This document shows, in pieces, positions 31,671-42,720 of a stretch of DNA of 64,000 bases. The notes under the pieces are model-generated. The model ran no database searches and had not been told where the DNA came from. It worked only from the letters and a program-made list of their open reading frames with translations. Where the stretch lies: assembly GCF_003589595.1 (NCBI RefSeq), contig NW_020653713.1, positions 2,055,551 to 2,119,550 on the forward strand, in the 5' to 3' direction. Within the stretch, counting starts at the first letter, position 1; every line of letters begins with the position of its first letter. The translations under genes and the position numbers were made by a program. This DNA comes from Hyposmocoma kahamanoa (taxonomy: Eukaryota; Arthropoda; Insecta; Lepidoptera; Cosmopterigidae).

Positions 31671-32689
31671 GTCATAAATACGAAACTGGAGCACATTTTA
31701 TACGGAATAAATATCTCATAAGTTTCTACAGTTTAAAACGGAAGGAGGTTTATGTAAATACCAAAGTGTTCGTAGGGGGCTGATACAAATTTAATAATTC
31801 AATGGACGCTAACGTTCAATTTGAATAGCTATTCCTTACGAGTAGGAAGATAACATAGATTTCGTTTTGTTCTGGGGCGAATAAATGTTGACTGATTATT
31901 GGAATTGATCGAAAAGTTGATTCGCTTATTAATATTCGACATTAATTAATATCTTCTGCAGAATCATATGATAATTACGCCAGATAACGATATCACCTTG
32001 ACAAATAAAGCATAGGCTGAAATTCAGGAAACATTTTGATTATCACTGCACTGTTTACGTCTTGGGGGCATCGAATTGATAACATTAGTGATATAAACAG
32101 TAATCATTGTTCATTGATGTTGAAAATTATAGAAAGATAATGCCAAGAAATCTTCACGAAGCTCTAAATATAAAATCCGTAATTGAAGTGGTCCCTTAAA
32201 GGGTTGGAGGTGTGAAACCGTCTAGACGACCCAAAAGGACGGATTTTGATAAGGGTGTTGTTGTCGGCCTTGAACTTTGGATTGACTTAAACAAATGAGG
32301 CGACCCCGCTGTACATATTACACACTTACACTTACATCCCCGTCAGTCTTTTTTAATGTCACAAAAAGATCTCGTTTGCTTAGAATACACGGAAACCGCC
32401 AAACTTTGTATTTTCTCGGCAGCACGAGTAAATTTACGGGCTAGTGCTTGGCATTCAAACGAAATATATCTAATTACTTATCGAAGACAGTCCAGAAGAA
32501 TGGAAATACGGTGTTTTACAGCATTTGACTAGATCTCTATAATTGGAATTAAACTGCGCTATACAATCTGTTGTGCGTCATATATCTTCTGTTATTGTTG
32601 AACGCACGCGTTATTTGGTATTTTTATAAATACCTAACAAGAAAGACCTATCCCGGTAAGCACGAAAATAAGTTCAGCCAGTTCCTAAA

Positions 32690-33080
32690 CAAAAAGAAAC
32701 TGAAATAAACAAGGTCGGGGAATCAACGCCGCCGTCGCCGCCGCCATAAAGACCGACGGCCGTCCTTGAAAAAGGGGGGTTCTTACAAATTGGGTTATTA
32801 CGGTGCGTGGGGGCGTGGGGGGTCGAGACGGGACGTGCGAGCGAGAAGTCGTACGCTTGCTACGTTGGAAATCATTGGTAGGACGGGGACAGGTTGCGCG
32901 TAGGCGTACCTCCGCTGCGCCACCCCCTAGCCCGGCACGCCTTTCCAGGAAGAACCCCCGTCCCAGACTAGGGTTCCGGCGCCGATCATTATAATTACTC
33001 TCCAAGGTGAGCCGGGAGCTGTGCAACCCCACCACCGGCCTAATCCGACGAACGCGCTCCACTGGGACCTGACAGATCTG
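32690..33080. promoter_or_regulatory. GC-rich island 4
   Basis: The strongest island, with GCCGCCGTCGCCGCCGCCAT, GGCGTGGGGGGTCGAGACGG and CCGGCGCCGATC. A 141-codon minus-strand frame and a 63-codon plus-strand frame overlap without a domain. On the plus strand TCCAAGGTGAGC (around 33001-33011) resembles a 5' splice site. Candidate promoter or first exon, weakly supported. Confidence 0.35.
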
Positions 33081-33750
33081 ATATTCTCCACATAAAATTA
33101 CTGGCACCAAGCATTAAAGCACTTAAACATCATCTGCCTATTCGACGCCAATTACGAAGTTAATTAATAGGCCTGCCACAATTTAGAGAGCACTGAATTT
33201 GATTAGATTGTAATTGGTGTTTAGACAATATTATGCGACTTTAGGAGAGTCGACTCAATGTAGGTACAGAAGTGTTTCTCTTTAAATTGTACTAAAAAAA
33301 TAACACTAAAAAACGTGACTATTAACATTAAAACGTTCACACTTAAACTGCTTATAGTATTTTCATTAACAGACTAGAACCTCGAACATTTCCCGGAAGT
33401 GGTTTAATCACCGCAGAACTTCCAAAAAGTTTTCATACCAGTTACTTAAGACCCGGCCTTGTACTGTATTATTTTGACGCAATCGGTTCGACTGGCCCCT
33501 GTTTAGGTGTCAAAAACGGCAGCTGCAGATGAAGTGGCAATTGATAAAGGCCGAGCTAGTTCTAAAATGCCTTTGTCGAAGACTAGACGTAATCTGAATG
33601 AATTGAGCGCGTGACTACGCAAGAACAAAAGCGCGCCCTCGCTGTGTAAGGGATAAATACGCAACTGGGTTCATTTGGAATTTAGTTTAGTTTGATTAAC
33701 GAAGCCTAGACTAATTTATGGCGTTGGTTATAAATAAAAATGTTTTTATG

Positions 33751-34661
33751 AGCTCCTTGTGAAAGAGTTCGTCTAGTAGTACTGCCACCTTTCCTACTTC
33801 TACCGCCAAGCAGTAATGTCATCATTACTGTGTTATTGGTTTTGAAGGATAAAGGTGCTGGTGAAATTGGAGGCACATGAGACTTATGTATTTATTTATT
33901 TATTTGTTTATTTTATGTCTCTGGGTGGTGGGCGCAGTAGCAGTGCCCGTCAGATCTTTATAAAAGTTGTAGCAAAAAAAAAAGGAAAACCAGTACAAAC
34001 ATGTTTCGCATATCCGATAGCATGCAAATGTCTAATAATATTATCTTGATTGACTATTACAATTTTAAATAAAATAAGTCACAATTTTCACAGATTAAGT
34101 ATGTCAACAATTAAAATAATAATAAAAATAAAAATTCAAGAATTACAAAAAAAAATATGTCAAAAGTTACAAAAACAAAATACATATATATGTCAAGAAT
34201 TACAAAAAATATTTAAGTTTTTTTAAAATAATACATAATTGTTGTCCCAAGAATTCATTCACACTGTAAATTTTTTTTACAACTAACCATTTGTACAATT
34301 CTGCAGTCATTTGTGTATATGTCAGTTTTTTTTATTTCATTGGGTAGTTTATTATAAATTTTTATACATGTGTAGTACTGACTTTTTAGGTAAAGAGTAG
34401 TCCTAGGTACATGGTCTACAACAAGTCTATTAGGGTTTCTTTTTGCACGTGGGTTTATTTGAATGGCTATTTTGAATAAATGTGGATGCTGCTTGATAAA
34501 CTTACAAACTTCGAATATGTACATACAAGGGAGTGTCAGAAGATTTAAGTCATCAAACAGTGGTTATGGTTAGTAGTAGGTCTGATTATAGATAGGTTAT
34601 GGACAGGCGTATAGCTTACCATCAGACGGACAACTTGTTCGTCCCGTCACTTGATTTTGAT
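33751..34661 (+). repeat. SINE family A, split by a LINE
   Basis: The left part, AGCTCCTTGTGAAAGAGTTC to GTCAGATCTTTA (33751-33960), and the right part, GTTATGGACAGGCGTATAGC to CCCGTCACTTGATTTT (34595-34661), belong to one A copy. The middle CTCTGAGTGGC block is lost. A TTTA microsatellite (33886-33914) has also grown inside it. Confidence 0.82.
33961..34592 (-). pseudogene. LINE C-terminal fragment inside SINE A
   Basis: On the minus strand YIFEVCKFIKQHPHLF, then VVDHVPRTTLYLKSQYYTC and KIYNKLPNEIKK, matches the C-terminal segment of CR1/Jockey-like reverse-transcriptase ORFs (RTT.Y..S....KIYN.LP.EI). Stop near 34255. The 3' side (33961-34254) is an AT-rich untranslated region. It is 5'-truncated. 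Confidence 0.7.
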
Positions 34662-35164
34662 TTTTGATTTCGTCTAGTCTTCAAAATCTGATCACAAGCA
34701 GACAACTAAACTTGCGGAAGGATGTTGATAGCATAACGACAGTTTCATTAAAAAACCAATTGGAAACCCAAAGGTGATCCAGTAGTTTCTTTCTTATAAA
34801 CGGAACGAGCCTACATTCCAATGGCACATTGCGATGACGTAAGCTAAGACCAGTCGAAAAAGGAACATGAATGCGTTCAAATCCGCATGCTATCAAACAC
34901 CAATTTTGATAGAGCTTTTCGACGATATCTCTATAAATACAATCTGGCATGGAGATTACGGCGCGGCAGCTCTAAGAAAACTGGTCTGCGAATTCAGATG
35001 TCAAGTTGATAATTTATCGTTGTCGCGCAGTAGTCAATATCCTGTAGATAAAATCACTGCAGAGAAATGTTTAATCACTCTGATTGCATTTAATAGAGAA
35101 GGCACTAAATATGTTTTTAGAGCTTCATTTATTTTATGAACTTGTTGCTTTGGTCGCGTAAATA
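34662..35164. other. Unrecognised segment with open frames on both strands
   Basis: A 90-codon plus-strand frame (34867-35139) and an 89-codon minus-strand frame (34681-34950) overlap. Neither shows a domain I know. The region lies between a SINE A tail and a mariner, so it may be decayed transposon coding sequence. Confidence 0.35.
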
Positions 35165-35213
35165 CGTGTGGCGTATTATAAGAAAAAAATGCTATAAATA
35201 GTCAAAAATGAAT

Positions 35214-36175
35214 TTATTGTTTCTCAAAATATTCTCCGTTATCGTTAATGCACTTTTTCATACGAAAGAACCAATTTTGAAAACATTTATGCCACTCCCC
35301 CGTGACAATCTCTGAAACATATTTTTCATACTCTTCGACAGCCTCTTCAGGTGATGAAAATCGTTGACCGCGTAACTTAATATAACTTAATTTTTGGAAC
35401 ACGTTCTTAATTTTTGGAAATAAATGAAAGTCACAAGATGCATGATGGATATGAGATGGCTCATAAGGTCAACGTTGTTCACCTTCAAAAATTCATTTGT
35501 CTGTCTGGCCGTGTGAGAACTGGCATTATCGTGGTGCAATATGATACGGTGTTTACTGTTACTATGTCCCACACATTGACTTACAATTATATGGACGTCG
35601 GGTCCGCGCTAAAAAGTGTCCGCACTTGTAAGGCGCTAAAATCGTATACAGAGCGCGACACTCCGCTTTAGTCTTCATTTGTTCTACTGACAGCGCGATA
35701 CTGCGATTACATTACAATTTAAATTTCGAATAGGTTGACTTGGGACATTTTTTTCGTGGTTTTTGTATTAGACCCGTCGTCCATTTATTTGTAAGTCAAT
35801 GGTCCCACACCAAATTTGACGCCCCTTCGTTGAATCCGCTTTTTGAGCCTCAGTCAAATTGTGTGGGATCCACCGAGAGAACGGTTTTTCACACCCAAAT
35901 GTTTGTGTAGTATTGATTGTCTGTTTTGATCATACGGCGCACAGCATCTATGTGTTTGTTGTTAACAGCAGTGGACGGGCGACCACCACGAAATTCGTCA
36001 GTGAGATTTACACGACCGCGTTTGAATTCTGCAAACCAGCTATAAATACTCATCTTGCATGGTGCTTCATTGCCAAAAGCAGTTTGAAGCCGAGCGAAGC
36101 TCCGCTGAGCTGTTAATTTACACTAAAAGTCGTAGAAAATCATACTACGAAAATTTTCACGAGTTAAATCCATGG
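35214..36175 (-). pseudogene. mariner transposase remnant (element 1)
   Basis: C-terminal fragments include RIILHHDNASSHTARQTNEF, where HHDNA..H holds the second Asp of the DD34D triad, then SHLIS (degraded), QRFSSPEEAVEEYEKYVSE and KCFQNWFFRMKKCI. The N-terminal start region is near 36170 (complement of CATGG in TTAAATCCATGGTGATG). Frameshifts, a deletion and a MITE insertion make it inactive. Confidence 0.85.
35574..35801. mobile_element. 228-bp MITE inside mariner 1, 8-bp target duplication
   Basis: The ends are 31-bp inverted repeats with few mismatches: CATTGACTTACAATTATATG at the left and, in complement, CATTGACTTACAAATAAATG at the right. Both continue to GGACG.CGGGTC. The flanks are a perfect 8-bp repeat, GTCCCACA (35566-35573 and 35802-35809). 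8 bp points to hAT, P or Merlin. No coding sequence. Confidence 0.88.
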
Positions 36176-36432
36176 TGATGTAGACAACCAATTTCTAAAA
36201 TGACGCCACAATGTACATACAAGTGACAGTCAGATGAAACAAACTGTATTCTACAGCCAAAGAGTTCCATTTTCGAATGTTATTATTACTTTTTAAATAT
36301 TGTGTGTATGTAAATGGCCAGTTCTAGAAACTTATAGAGCGCCCTACGTATAAACGCAAAGAAATTTCGCACCATTCAATTTAATAAGGCCATATCTACA
36401 AAATGACAATTTTTCAGGAGAGCGGTTTAAAA

Positions 36433-36550
36433 ATATTATGCAATCATTGCATAATGAGGGTCCTTAAAGTCGAATACTGTATTTGGGCCACGAGGCTTTA
36501 GCTACCTAAGTAATAGATACGAAATTTTAAAGACCTAATCATGTCATGAT
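36433..36550 (-). repeat. Repeat G (MITE-like), copy 2
   Basis: The ends are imperfect inverted repeats (ATGAGGGTCCTTAAAG versus complement ATGATTAGGTCTTTAAA). Part of it matches 24345-24412 in the opposite orientation. It sits just outside the right end of mariner 1. No clear target duplication. Confidence 0.5.
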
Positions 36551-36719
36551 TACATATAATATTTTTTCAACGAGTAAATAAAATAATGTAACACAACCAA
36601 TATTTAATATATATTTTGTTAACAATCCATGACAACAAACTCAAATGACAACCAAACAAACGCTACAAAATAAAAACCAAGGAAATGGAACGGAAGTGGC
36701 CAAGATAGGCTAATATTTA

Positions 36720-37645
36720 AACCAATTTTTTTGTAAAGTTTTATGGCATGGTTGCAAGACTTTTAGGCCAGTTTAACCAATCTGGACACTGTTTCAGAAC
36801 TCTTCGATATCTTAACCGAATCGTTCGATTGAATATCGTTCTCGAATCGAAGGGGGCTTTCCGAGCTATTCAGAACATTCCGAGTTAAACGTTCGATTCG
36901 GATTCGGATACGATATCGTTATCCAACAACGTTTACGGAGTTAGTCGGCGAATATAGAATATAAGAGAAATCCTTTTCTATACATTTTTAAGACTTTAAA
37001 GGCTTACAACTTAGAATAATAACGCATAGAAACCTAGTCCGTGCACGGTAAGTGAGGCAAATTGAAGCGCGCCCAATGGGCCTACACGAGCGAGCGGGCC
37101 TTCAGTGCTCAAGGTCACCTTGCACCGCGAACAGATCAAGAATTTTAGCTAAAAATGACGAAATGTGCGGTAAATGAGTGTAAATAGATACTAACATCAC
37201 ATTCCACAAGGAAGTAACGCGTTTCAACTTGTATTTTTATATAAATGTTCACTAAAACCGAAAATTAACCTACTACTAAAACTAGCCTACATGAATTTGA
37301 TTTTTGCCTCACTTGTGACAGTTCGTTTGATATGAAACTATCATTCTATGCGTTATTATTCTAAGGCTTATAACATAGAAATGCATTAGTCTCGCATTAA
37401 AATAAATTAATAAAATTGAACAAAATCCAGATTTTATTTAATAATACGACATCTAATCGAATCGGTCGACAACTTAGTTATCGTAAGGTTCTCTATCGAC
37501 CTGCAGGAGCGTTTGACTAGCGTCATGTTTGACATTTTAATTGACAAAAAGAAAATGAAATTTTTCAATTCAAAAGCGAATATTATAGACAATAAAAAAA
37601 CAGTTTTTGTGATGTGGTTTATGAAATTATAATTGACAGAATAAA
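36720..37645 (+). repeat. Repeat P, copy 2, interrupted
   Basis: The start, TTTTTTTGTAAAGTTTTATG to TTTAACCAATCTGG, and the later part from about 37505 (GCGTTTGACTAGCGTCATGT, GTGATGTGGTTTATGAAATT) match copy 1 at 23950. About 720 bp separates them here, including a MITE (37010-37365) within a TCGAATC-rich insert (36785-37505). Confidence 0.55.
37010..37365. mobile_element. MITE, 356 bp, second copy of the 384-761 family
   Basis: It begins CTTAGAATAATAACGCATAG and ends with the complement, ATTATTCTAAG. The 8-bp flanks are GCTTACAA (37002-37009) and GCTTATAA (37366-37373), one mismatch. The interior matches 384-761 in reverse orientation, including the GAAGCGCGC / CGAGCGGGC block. Confidence 0.88.
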
Positions 37646-38221
37646 GTGAAGAAGAAAAATTACCTAGACTTGGCTGTATGGTGTCAAACCTTTGCCTTTT
37701 CATTTACGGAAAGAATGGAAAAAATAACAACAGGAGAAGAAAAAAAGCATTTTTGACGTATTATGACTTTATTATATCAATGCTTATACTACGGAAACCA
37801 TTTTTTTCCATCCTATGAGCATCTATGCGATTTGTTGCTAGCAATCCCCTAAGTTGCTGGCAGGTTTATATTTAGCGTTATTAATGAAGTCGCGTATATA
37901 TTGTAGTTTAAAATTCACCAGTTGCAGCTTCCTAGAAGAGGAGTGTGAACGTGATAGTAATATAAAGTTTCAAGGTTTATTGACCTGCCCCCATCTGTTT
38001 TTAACTTGGTAATGCCCCACGCGTTTAAACACTGGACTGTAATTGCCGGGGGGCACGAATTTGCGTTCACAAAAAACTGCACCTAGGACAGATACAGCAA
38101 AAAAATTGGGTTTAATATTTATGTAAATGGGCACGTAATCGTGTTAGCTGATCAATTTCAAGTGAAAGGTTCCAAGAAAGGTAGAAACACATTTTCAAGG
38201 AATTTTTAACGTGATTTTTTT
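37646..38221. other. Unrecognised AT-rich DNA
   Basis: No gene or repeat family is recognised. Confidence 0.4.
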
Positions 38222-38490
38222 TTATTATGAAACCTACTGACGGGACGAACATGTTGTGCTCCTACTGTTAGGCAACACGCCTGTCCATAACAGTTGCAAT
38301 GCCACTCAGAAGTTGAGATCGCAAAGATCTGAGGGGCACCGCCACTGCGCAAGTCACCCTAAGACATAAGTTGACAAGTCCCATGTGCCTGTAGCCGGAA
38401 ACCAGTAAAGTGAGCATTACTGCTTGGCGGGTGAAGTAGGTAGGGTAGCAGTACTCCCTAGATGAACTCTTTCACAAAACGTTCTATAGC
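38222..38490 (-). repeat. SINE family A, antisense
   Basis: CGGGACGAACATGTTGTGCT, AACACGCCTGTCCATAACAG and GTAATGCTC-like blocks are followed by AGTACTCCCTAGATGAACTC and TTTCACAAAACG. Nearly full-length, with the GTGAAATTACA-GGGTAAGG segment deleted. Confidence 0.82.
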
Positions 38491-38534
38491 TATCCGCATG
38501 TTTGAAGCAGTCATTATATAAATTAGCCTCATGT

Positions 38535-38672
38535 AGCAGTAGTAGAAGCGTTCCTTCTTAAAGAGTTTATCCAGAGAAGTACTTCCAACATACTTGTTTT
38601 TACGCCTGTAAGCAGCAATGAAAGGAACACTCAGTTCCGGTTTAGAAGGGTAAGGGTGCTGGTGAAATTACA
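38535..38672 (+). repeat. SINE family A, 5' half
   Basis: GCAGTAGTAGAAGCGTTCCT is followed by AAGAGTTTATCCAGAGAAGT and GGTAAGGGTGCTGGTGAAAT, where the copy ends. 3'-truncated. Confidence 0.75.
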
Positions 38673-38999
38673 ATTTAAATCAATGGTTTTCAATGAAACT
38701 TAAGAAGAAATTACAATTTCATATCGAATCTTATAACAATTACACCCTATATTCTGTCTATTGTAACAAATACTCCGGAAACTATCGCTACTAACTAACT
38801 TTATCGAATATACTTGCACTCGGGTCCACGTGTACGCTTTACCTGGAAGTCAGACGCCCATTATGTGCCAACGACGCTGTAACAGAAATATTATATTACA
38901 TAGACAAAGAAAAGGTATTGTTTTCATTCATATAATAATAATTATATTTCTCATTGACGCCTCGGGACCTTCAATATACAAAAAAGGAACAAATAAAAA

Positions 39000-39864
39000 A
39001 GCTCCTTGTGAAAGAGTTCGTCCATGGATACCACCATACCTTTTTCTGCCATAAAGCAGTAATGTGACCATTAGTACTTTCCGGTTTGAAAGGGTAAATA
39101 GAATAGAATAGAATTATTTATTTCGGACCATGATCCATAATAATGTTGGTAATACAGTAAATTTTACTTACGTGCTATCGTTAGTACAATACAAAATTAC
39201 TTAATTTTAGTGAGTAGTGAGTCTAGACCACTACCCTACGCACGTGTAGTTGCACCCAATGTAGTTGGTAGGGGCAGTCCAGCCTATTGGCAACAACGCT
39301 TAGGATGCTATTAGCGCTGCCGCGTACACGCATCATAAGTGAGGCAGCCTTCTTGCGCATAATGGCATGAAAGCCATCTGTGTGCGCCTCCGTGAACATG
39401 CCGATGCACTACAGTGTCGCGGCAGCCCCATCAGCATCCTAAAAGCGTTGTTATATTGCACCCTTAATGTATTCAGGGTTCTCTGCGTATACTTCACCCA
39501 CAGGCTGCTTGTGTAAAAGTTTTGGCAATATACTTTAAATAATGAAATCTTTACATCTTTGGTGCAACGAGCAAACCTGCGGGCGAGCATATTACATCTA
39601 ACAGACAGGGCCCTTCTCTCCCTCTCCATGTCGGCACTGTCATGCAAGTTATCGGTTACCCAGTGACCCAGGTACTTAAATTGAGAGACACGACTTATCT
39701 CATCATCATATCGTAAAGGGTGCTGGTGAAATTACAGGCAGGAAGTGCCCCTCAGATCTTTGCGATTTAAAGCTCTAAGTTGCACTGCAACTGTTAAGGA
39801 CAAGCGTGTCGCTTTCCACCAGGCGCATGACGTGTTGCCCCGTCACTAAGTATTATAAAAAAAT
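39000..39864 (+). repeat. SINE family A, split by a LINE
   Basis: The left part, GCTCCTTGTGAAAGAGTTCG to GGTTTGAAAGGGTAA (39000-39097), and the right part, GTAAAGGGTGCTGGTGAAAT to CGTCACTAAGTATTATAAAA (39713-39864), make one copy. The break is exactly in the GGTAAGGGTG motif. A short internal deletion follows CAGGCA. Confidence 0.85.
39098..39712 (-). pseudogene. LINE C-terminal fragment inside SINE A
   Basis: The minus strand reads HDSADMERERRALSVRC, NMLARRFARCTKDVK, then QNFYTSSLWVKYTQRTLN and LRVQYNNAFRMLMGLPRHC, the C-terminal segment of a lepidopteran non-LTR retrotransposon. In another frame FHAIMRKKAASL follows. A stop near 39230 and an AATAG-rich region mark the 3' end. It is 5'-truncated and frameshifted near 39400. 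Confidence 0.8.
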
Positions 39865-39866
39865 CA

Positions 39867-39960
39867 CTAACACCCTTACCCTTCAAAACCGGAATACAAT
39901 AATATGATCGTTACTTCCCTGGATGAACTCTTACACAAAACGCTCTACTGCTACTAAAAT
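39867..39960 (-). repeat. SINE family A fragment, antisense
   Basis: ACACCCTTACCCTTCAAAAC, TTACTTCCCTGGATGAACTC and ACGCTCTACTGCTACTAAAA. It has an internal deletion and lies tail-to-head against the previous A copy. Confidence 0.78.
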
Positions 39961-40835
39961 TACGCTAATAATGACGCTATTAAAATAGAAATATCTTCTT
40001 TGGGTCCCTGGCGGCCACAAGCGACACTTCTAGCGAACGAGCTGTCACATCGCCTCGTAGAAACCTCCGGTGACCACAAGGCTGTCGAGGGGAAATAGCT
40101 CTCGGTTTTCTAGTGTCATTTTTATAACAAGTTAATTTAGTATTATTATATTTTTCTTTAAGTCCCTTGTAAATACCTAGTAAGAAATAAAAAGGAAAAT
40201 TACCCCAAACCCTCTTCGTTGGTAAATTAAAATAGGATGATTTGCATAAATTTTATGGCGGCACATCACATGCTATTTGTATTCGCTATTGGGTGTTTGA
40301 TGTACTTGGAAAAATATTTGACTTACAGACAGACATACGGACACTGACAAATGGACTTCTACACATGAAGCCAAATAACATCAAGTATATACCCAAAAAT
40401 ATACACGAAATGTCATTTAATTTGTTTGAAAACTATTCTGTCAAATCATTACGGTGACAATTGCACTCCGATTGGCCAGCCCGAATTCGAAACAATTGAC
40501 GGGTGTCGTCAATCGTTTCACTTCAAAACGACCATTTTAACTTGAGCTTTGCTATAATGGACGATAATTGAAAAATTACACATTTACAATGTATTTAATA
40601 TTTAATTACCGATGAAATGTGATTCCGTTTGTTTTGTAATTAGATGTTTTGCTGTTTTTCCCACCACCGATAGGACCAGACCCTACAGTTAGAGATATTA
40701 TCATTATTACAATAAATACATAATGTTTTTGGAATATACGGAGACGTACACACAGGTCAGTTGTTGGCGCTGTACTATTTCAGCTTTCTAATTTGTGATT
40801 TCAGCGCAAACGAGAGTTCATATTTAAAAGTGATA
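39961..40835. other. Unrecognised DNA
   Basis: No gene is seen. A small inverted repeat (GAAACAATTGACG with near-complement CGTCAATCGTTTC) lies at 40487-40522. The 71-codon frame at 40242-40457 has no motif. Confidence 0.4.
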
Positions 40836-42121
40836 CGTGTGGCGCACTATATCCGTTTCCGGAATGAATAAGAAAAAAATACTATAAATGGTCAGAAATA
40901 AATTTATTGTTTTTCAAAATATTCTCCGTTAGCGTTAAAGCACTTTTTCATACGAATGAACCAATTTTGAAAACATTTAAGCCACTCCTCTGTGACAATC
41001 TCTGAAACATATTATTCATACTCTTCGACAGCCTCTACAGATGATGAAAATCATTGACCGCGTAACTGGTTCTTAATTTTTGGAAATAAATAAAAGTCAC
41101 AAGGTGCCAGGTCGGGACTGTACGCGGGATATCATAAGGTCAACGTTGTTCACCTTCAAAAATTCATTTGTCTGTCTGGCCGTGTGAGAACTGGCATTAT
41201 CGTGGTGCAAGATGATACGGCGTTTACGGTTATTTTATGGAGTTTGTCAATAACTTCCGGTAAACAAATGGTCGTGTACCAATCACTATTCACGGTACAA
41301 CGATTCTCCAAAGCAACAATATCTATGTGTCCAGTTTTATTAAAAAAAAGCATCAATCATCCGCTTAGAGGCACTTGGCACGCGCGTCACTTTGGTTGGT
41401 TTCGGCTCATCTCGAAAGACCCATACGCTCGATTGCTGCTTTGTTTTGGGATAGTAACTATAAATATTTCGTCACCTGTTACTATGTCCTACACCAAATT
41501 TGACGCCCCTTCGTTGAATCTAGTAAGGATGGCATTGCACCAAGTGACGCGATCCGTTTTTTGAGCCTCAGTCAAATTGCGTGGGATCCACCGGAGAACA
41601 GCTTTTTCACACCTTAATGTTTGTGTAGAATTGATTGTATTTGACTCATGCCTATACCTAAAGATGCCCGAATCTCATGGTATATCACATGCCTGTCTGT
41701 TTTGATCATACGACGCACAGCATCGATGTTTTGTTGTTCACAGTAGTGGACGGGCGACCACCACGAAATTCGTCACTGAGATTTACACGACCGCGTTTGA
41801 ATTCTGCCAACCAGCTATAAATACTCATCTTGCATGGTGCTTCATCGCCAAAGGCAGTTTGAAGCCGAGCGAAGCTCCGGTGAGCTGTTAAATGACACTT
41901 AAAGTCATGGAAAATCATACTACAAAAATTTTCACGAGTTAAATCCATGGTGATGTAAACAACCAATTTTTAAAATGACACCACAATGTAAAAACAAGTG
42001 ACAGTCAGATGAAACAAACTGTATTCTACAGCCAAAGAGTTCCATTTTCAAATGTTGTAATTACTTTTTAAATATTTTTTAAGTAAGTGGCCAGTTCCGG
42101 AAACTTATAGTGCGCCCTATG
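40836..42121 (-). mobile_element. mariner element 2, nearly full length, defective
   Basis: The ends are inverted repeats CGTGTGGCGCACTATA and, at the right in complement, CATAGGGCGCACTATAAG. TA precedes it at 40834-40835; the right TA appears mutated. Length 1286 bp is usual for mariner. It is the same family and orientation as element 1. Confidence 0.9.
40904..41948 (-). pseudogene. mariner transposase, broken (element 2)
   Basis: The reading starts MDLTRENFCSMIFHDFKCH and continues LQTAFGDEAPCKMSIYSW, LAEFKRGRVNLSDEF and GGRPSTTVNN, the helix-turn-helix region of a mariner transposase. Later fragments in other frames include the HHDNA..H block (about 41156-41220) and the C-terminal YFEKQ-like end. 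The 260-base N-terminal frame ends at 41706, and stops and frameshifts follow, so it is inactive. The family DD34D triad cannot be traced in one frame. Confidence 0.85.
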
Positions 42122-42133
42122 TCTAAGACCTAT

Positions 42134-42720
42134 TTGCCTTTTTTTATGTATTGAAGAAGGCAAAGGAGCAGACGAGCCACTTGACAGGAGGTGGTTATCG
42201 TCGCGCATGGACATTTGCAACATCAGATGAGCTGCCTATGCGTTGCCAGCCTTTGAGAGCCTGTAAACACGCTTTTTGAAGAACCCCATGTCATAGCGCA
42301 AAGGAAATACTTCAGGAGGAAGATCATTCCACATCTTGCAGGTTCGAGGAAGAAACGAATGAGATAACCGCGTGGTCTTGCAATGCCAGGCATCTAAGAT
42401 ATGGGGATGGACTCTACTCCTTTGGCGGGAGGTGCGATGGTAGAAACGAAACGGTGGCACCAGTTCGAAAAGTTCCTCAGAGCACTCCTCATTATAAAGA
42501 CGGTAGAACACACACAGAGAGCCAACGTCTCTCCGTGGGCTAAGGGGCTCCATACCGTCTGTGAATCTGGGATCATCGATACTACAAACAGCCCTGCGTT
42601 GGATGGAGTCAAGTGCCTGATGAGTTGCCAGGGATGGATGGCCCTTATTTAGTCTCTATTTCTGGTTATATACTGGATGCCAAATAAGGAGTTAAAAGAG
42701 TGTATATGACCACAGTTATC
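42134..42720 (-). pseudogene. LINE C-terminal end with 3' tail, antisense
   Basis: At the left, TTTTTTTATGTATTGAAGAA, GCAGACGAGCCACTTGAC and GGAGGTGG give the antisense 3' tail seen in many lepidopteran LINEs. On the minus strand, PLSPRRDVGSLCVFYRLYN, ECSEELFELVPP, HRTSRQRSRVHPHILDAW, FLPRTCKMWNDLPPEVFP and DMGFFKKRVYRL make a continuous 105-codon C-terminus ending at a stop. Upstream it shifts frame and is lost. Confidence 0.82.

Larger units (their letters stand above)
26779..33750. other. Repeat-poor 7-kb block with GC-rich islands
   Basis: Between the SINEs at 26.8 and 33.75 kb I find no A, B or D copy, only one LINE scrap (30955-31110) and one small hairpin (28573-28651). It contains several GC-rich, CpG-containing islands in otherwise AT-rich DNA. 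Open frames in it, including 29586-29966 and 32685-33110 on the minus strand, carry no recognisable domain and are favoured by high GC. Confidence 0.5.
35165..36348 (-). mobile_element. mariner element 1, defective
   Basis: The terminal inverted repeats are CGTGTGGCGTATTATAAG (left) and, in complement at the right, CGTAGGGCGCTCTATAAG. Both are flanked by TA (35163-35164 and 36349-36350), the Tc1/mariner target duplication. The transposase is on the minus strand and broken. About 235 bp of the coding middle present in element 2 is deleted, and a 228-bp MITE is inserted at 35574. Confidence 0.9.

Noticed and set aside
32685..33110. 141-codon minus-strand frame
   Set aside because: Lies in a GC-rich island where stops are rare; no domain, and overlapping frames are also open. 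Kept only as a regulatory or exon candidate region.
34681..35139. Host exon in the overlapping frames between SINE A and mariner 1
   Set aside because: Frames on both strands are open and neither has a recognisable domain; context suggests transposon debris.
41184..41564. 126-codon plus-strand frame in mariner 2
   Set aside because: Antisense shadow of the mariner transposase.
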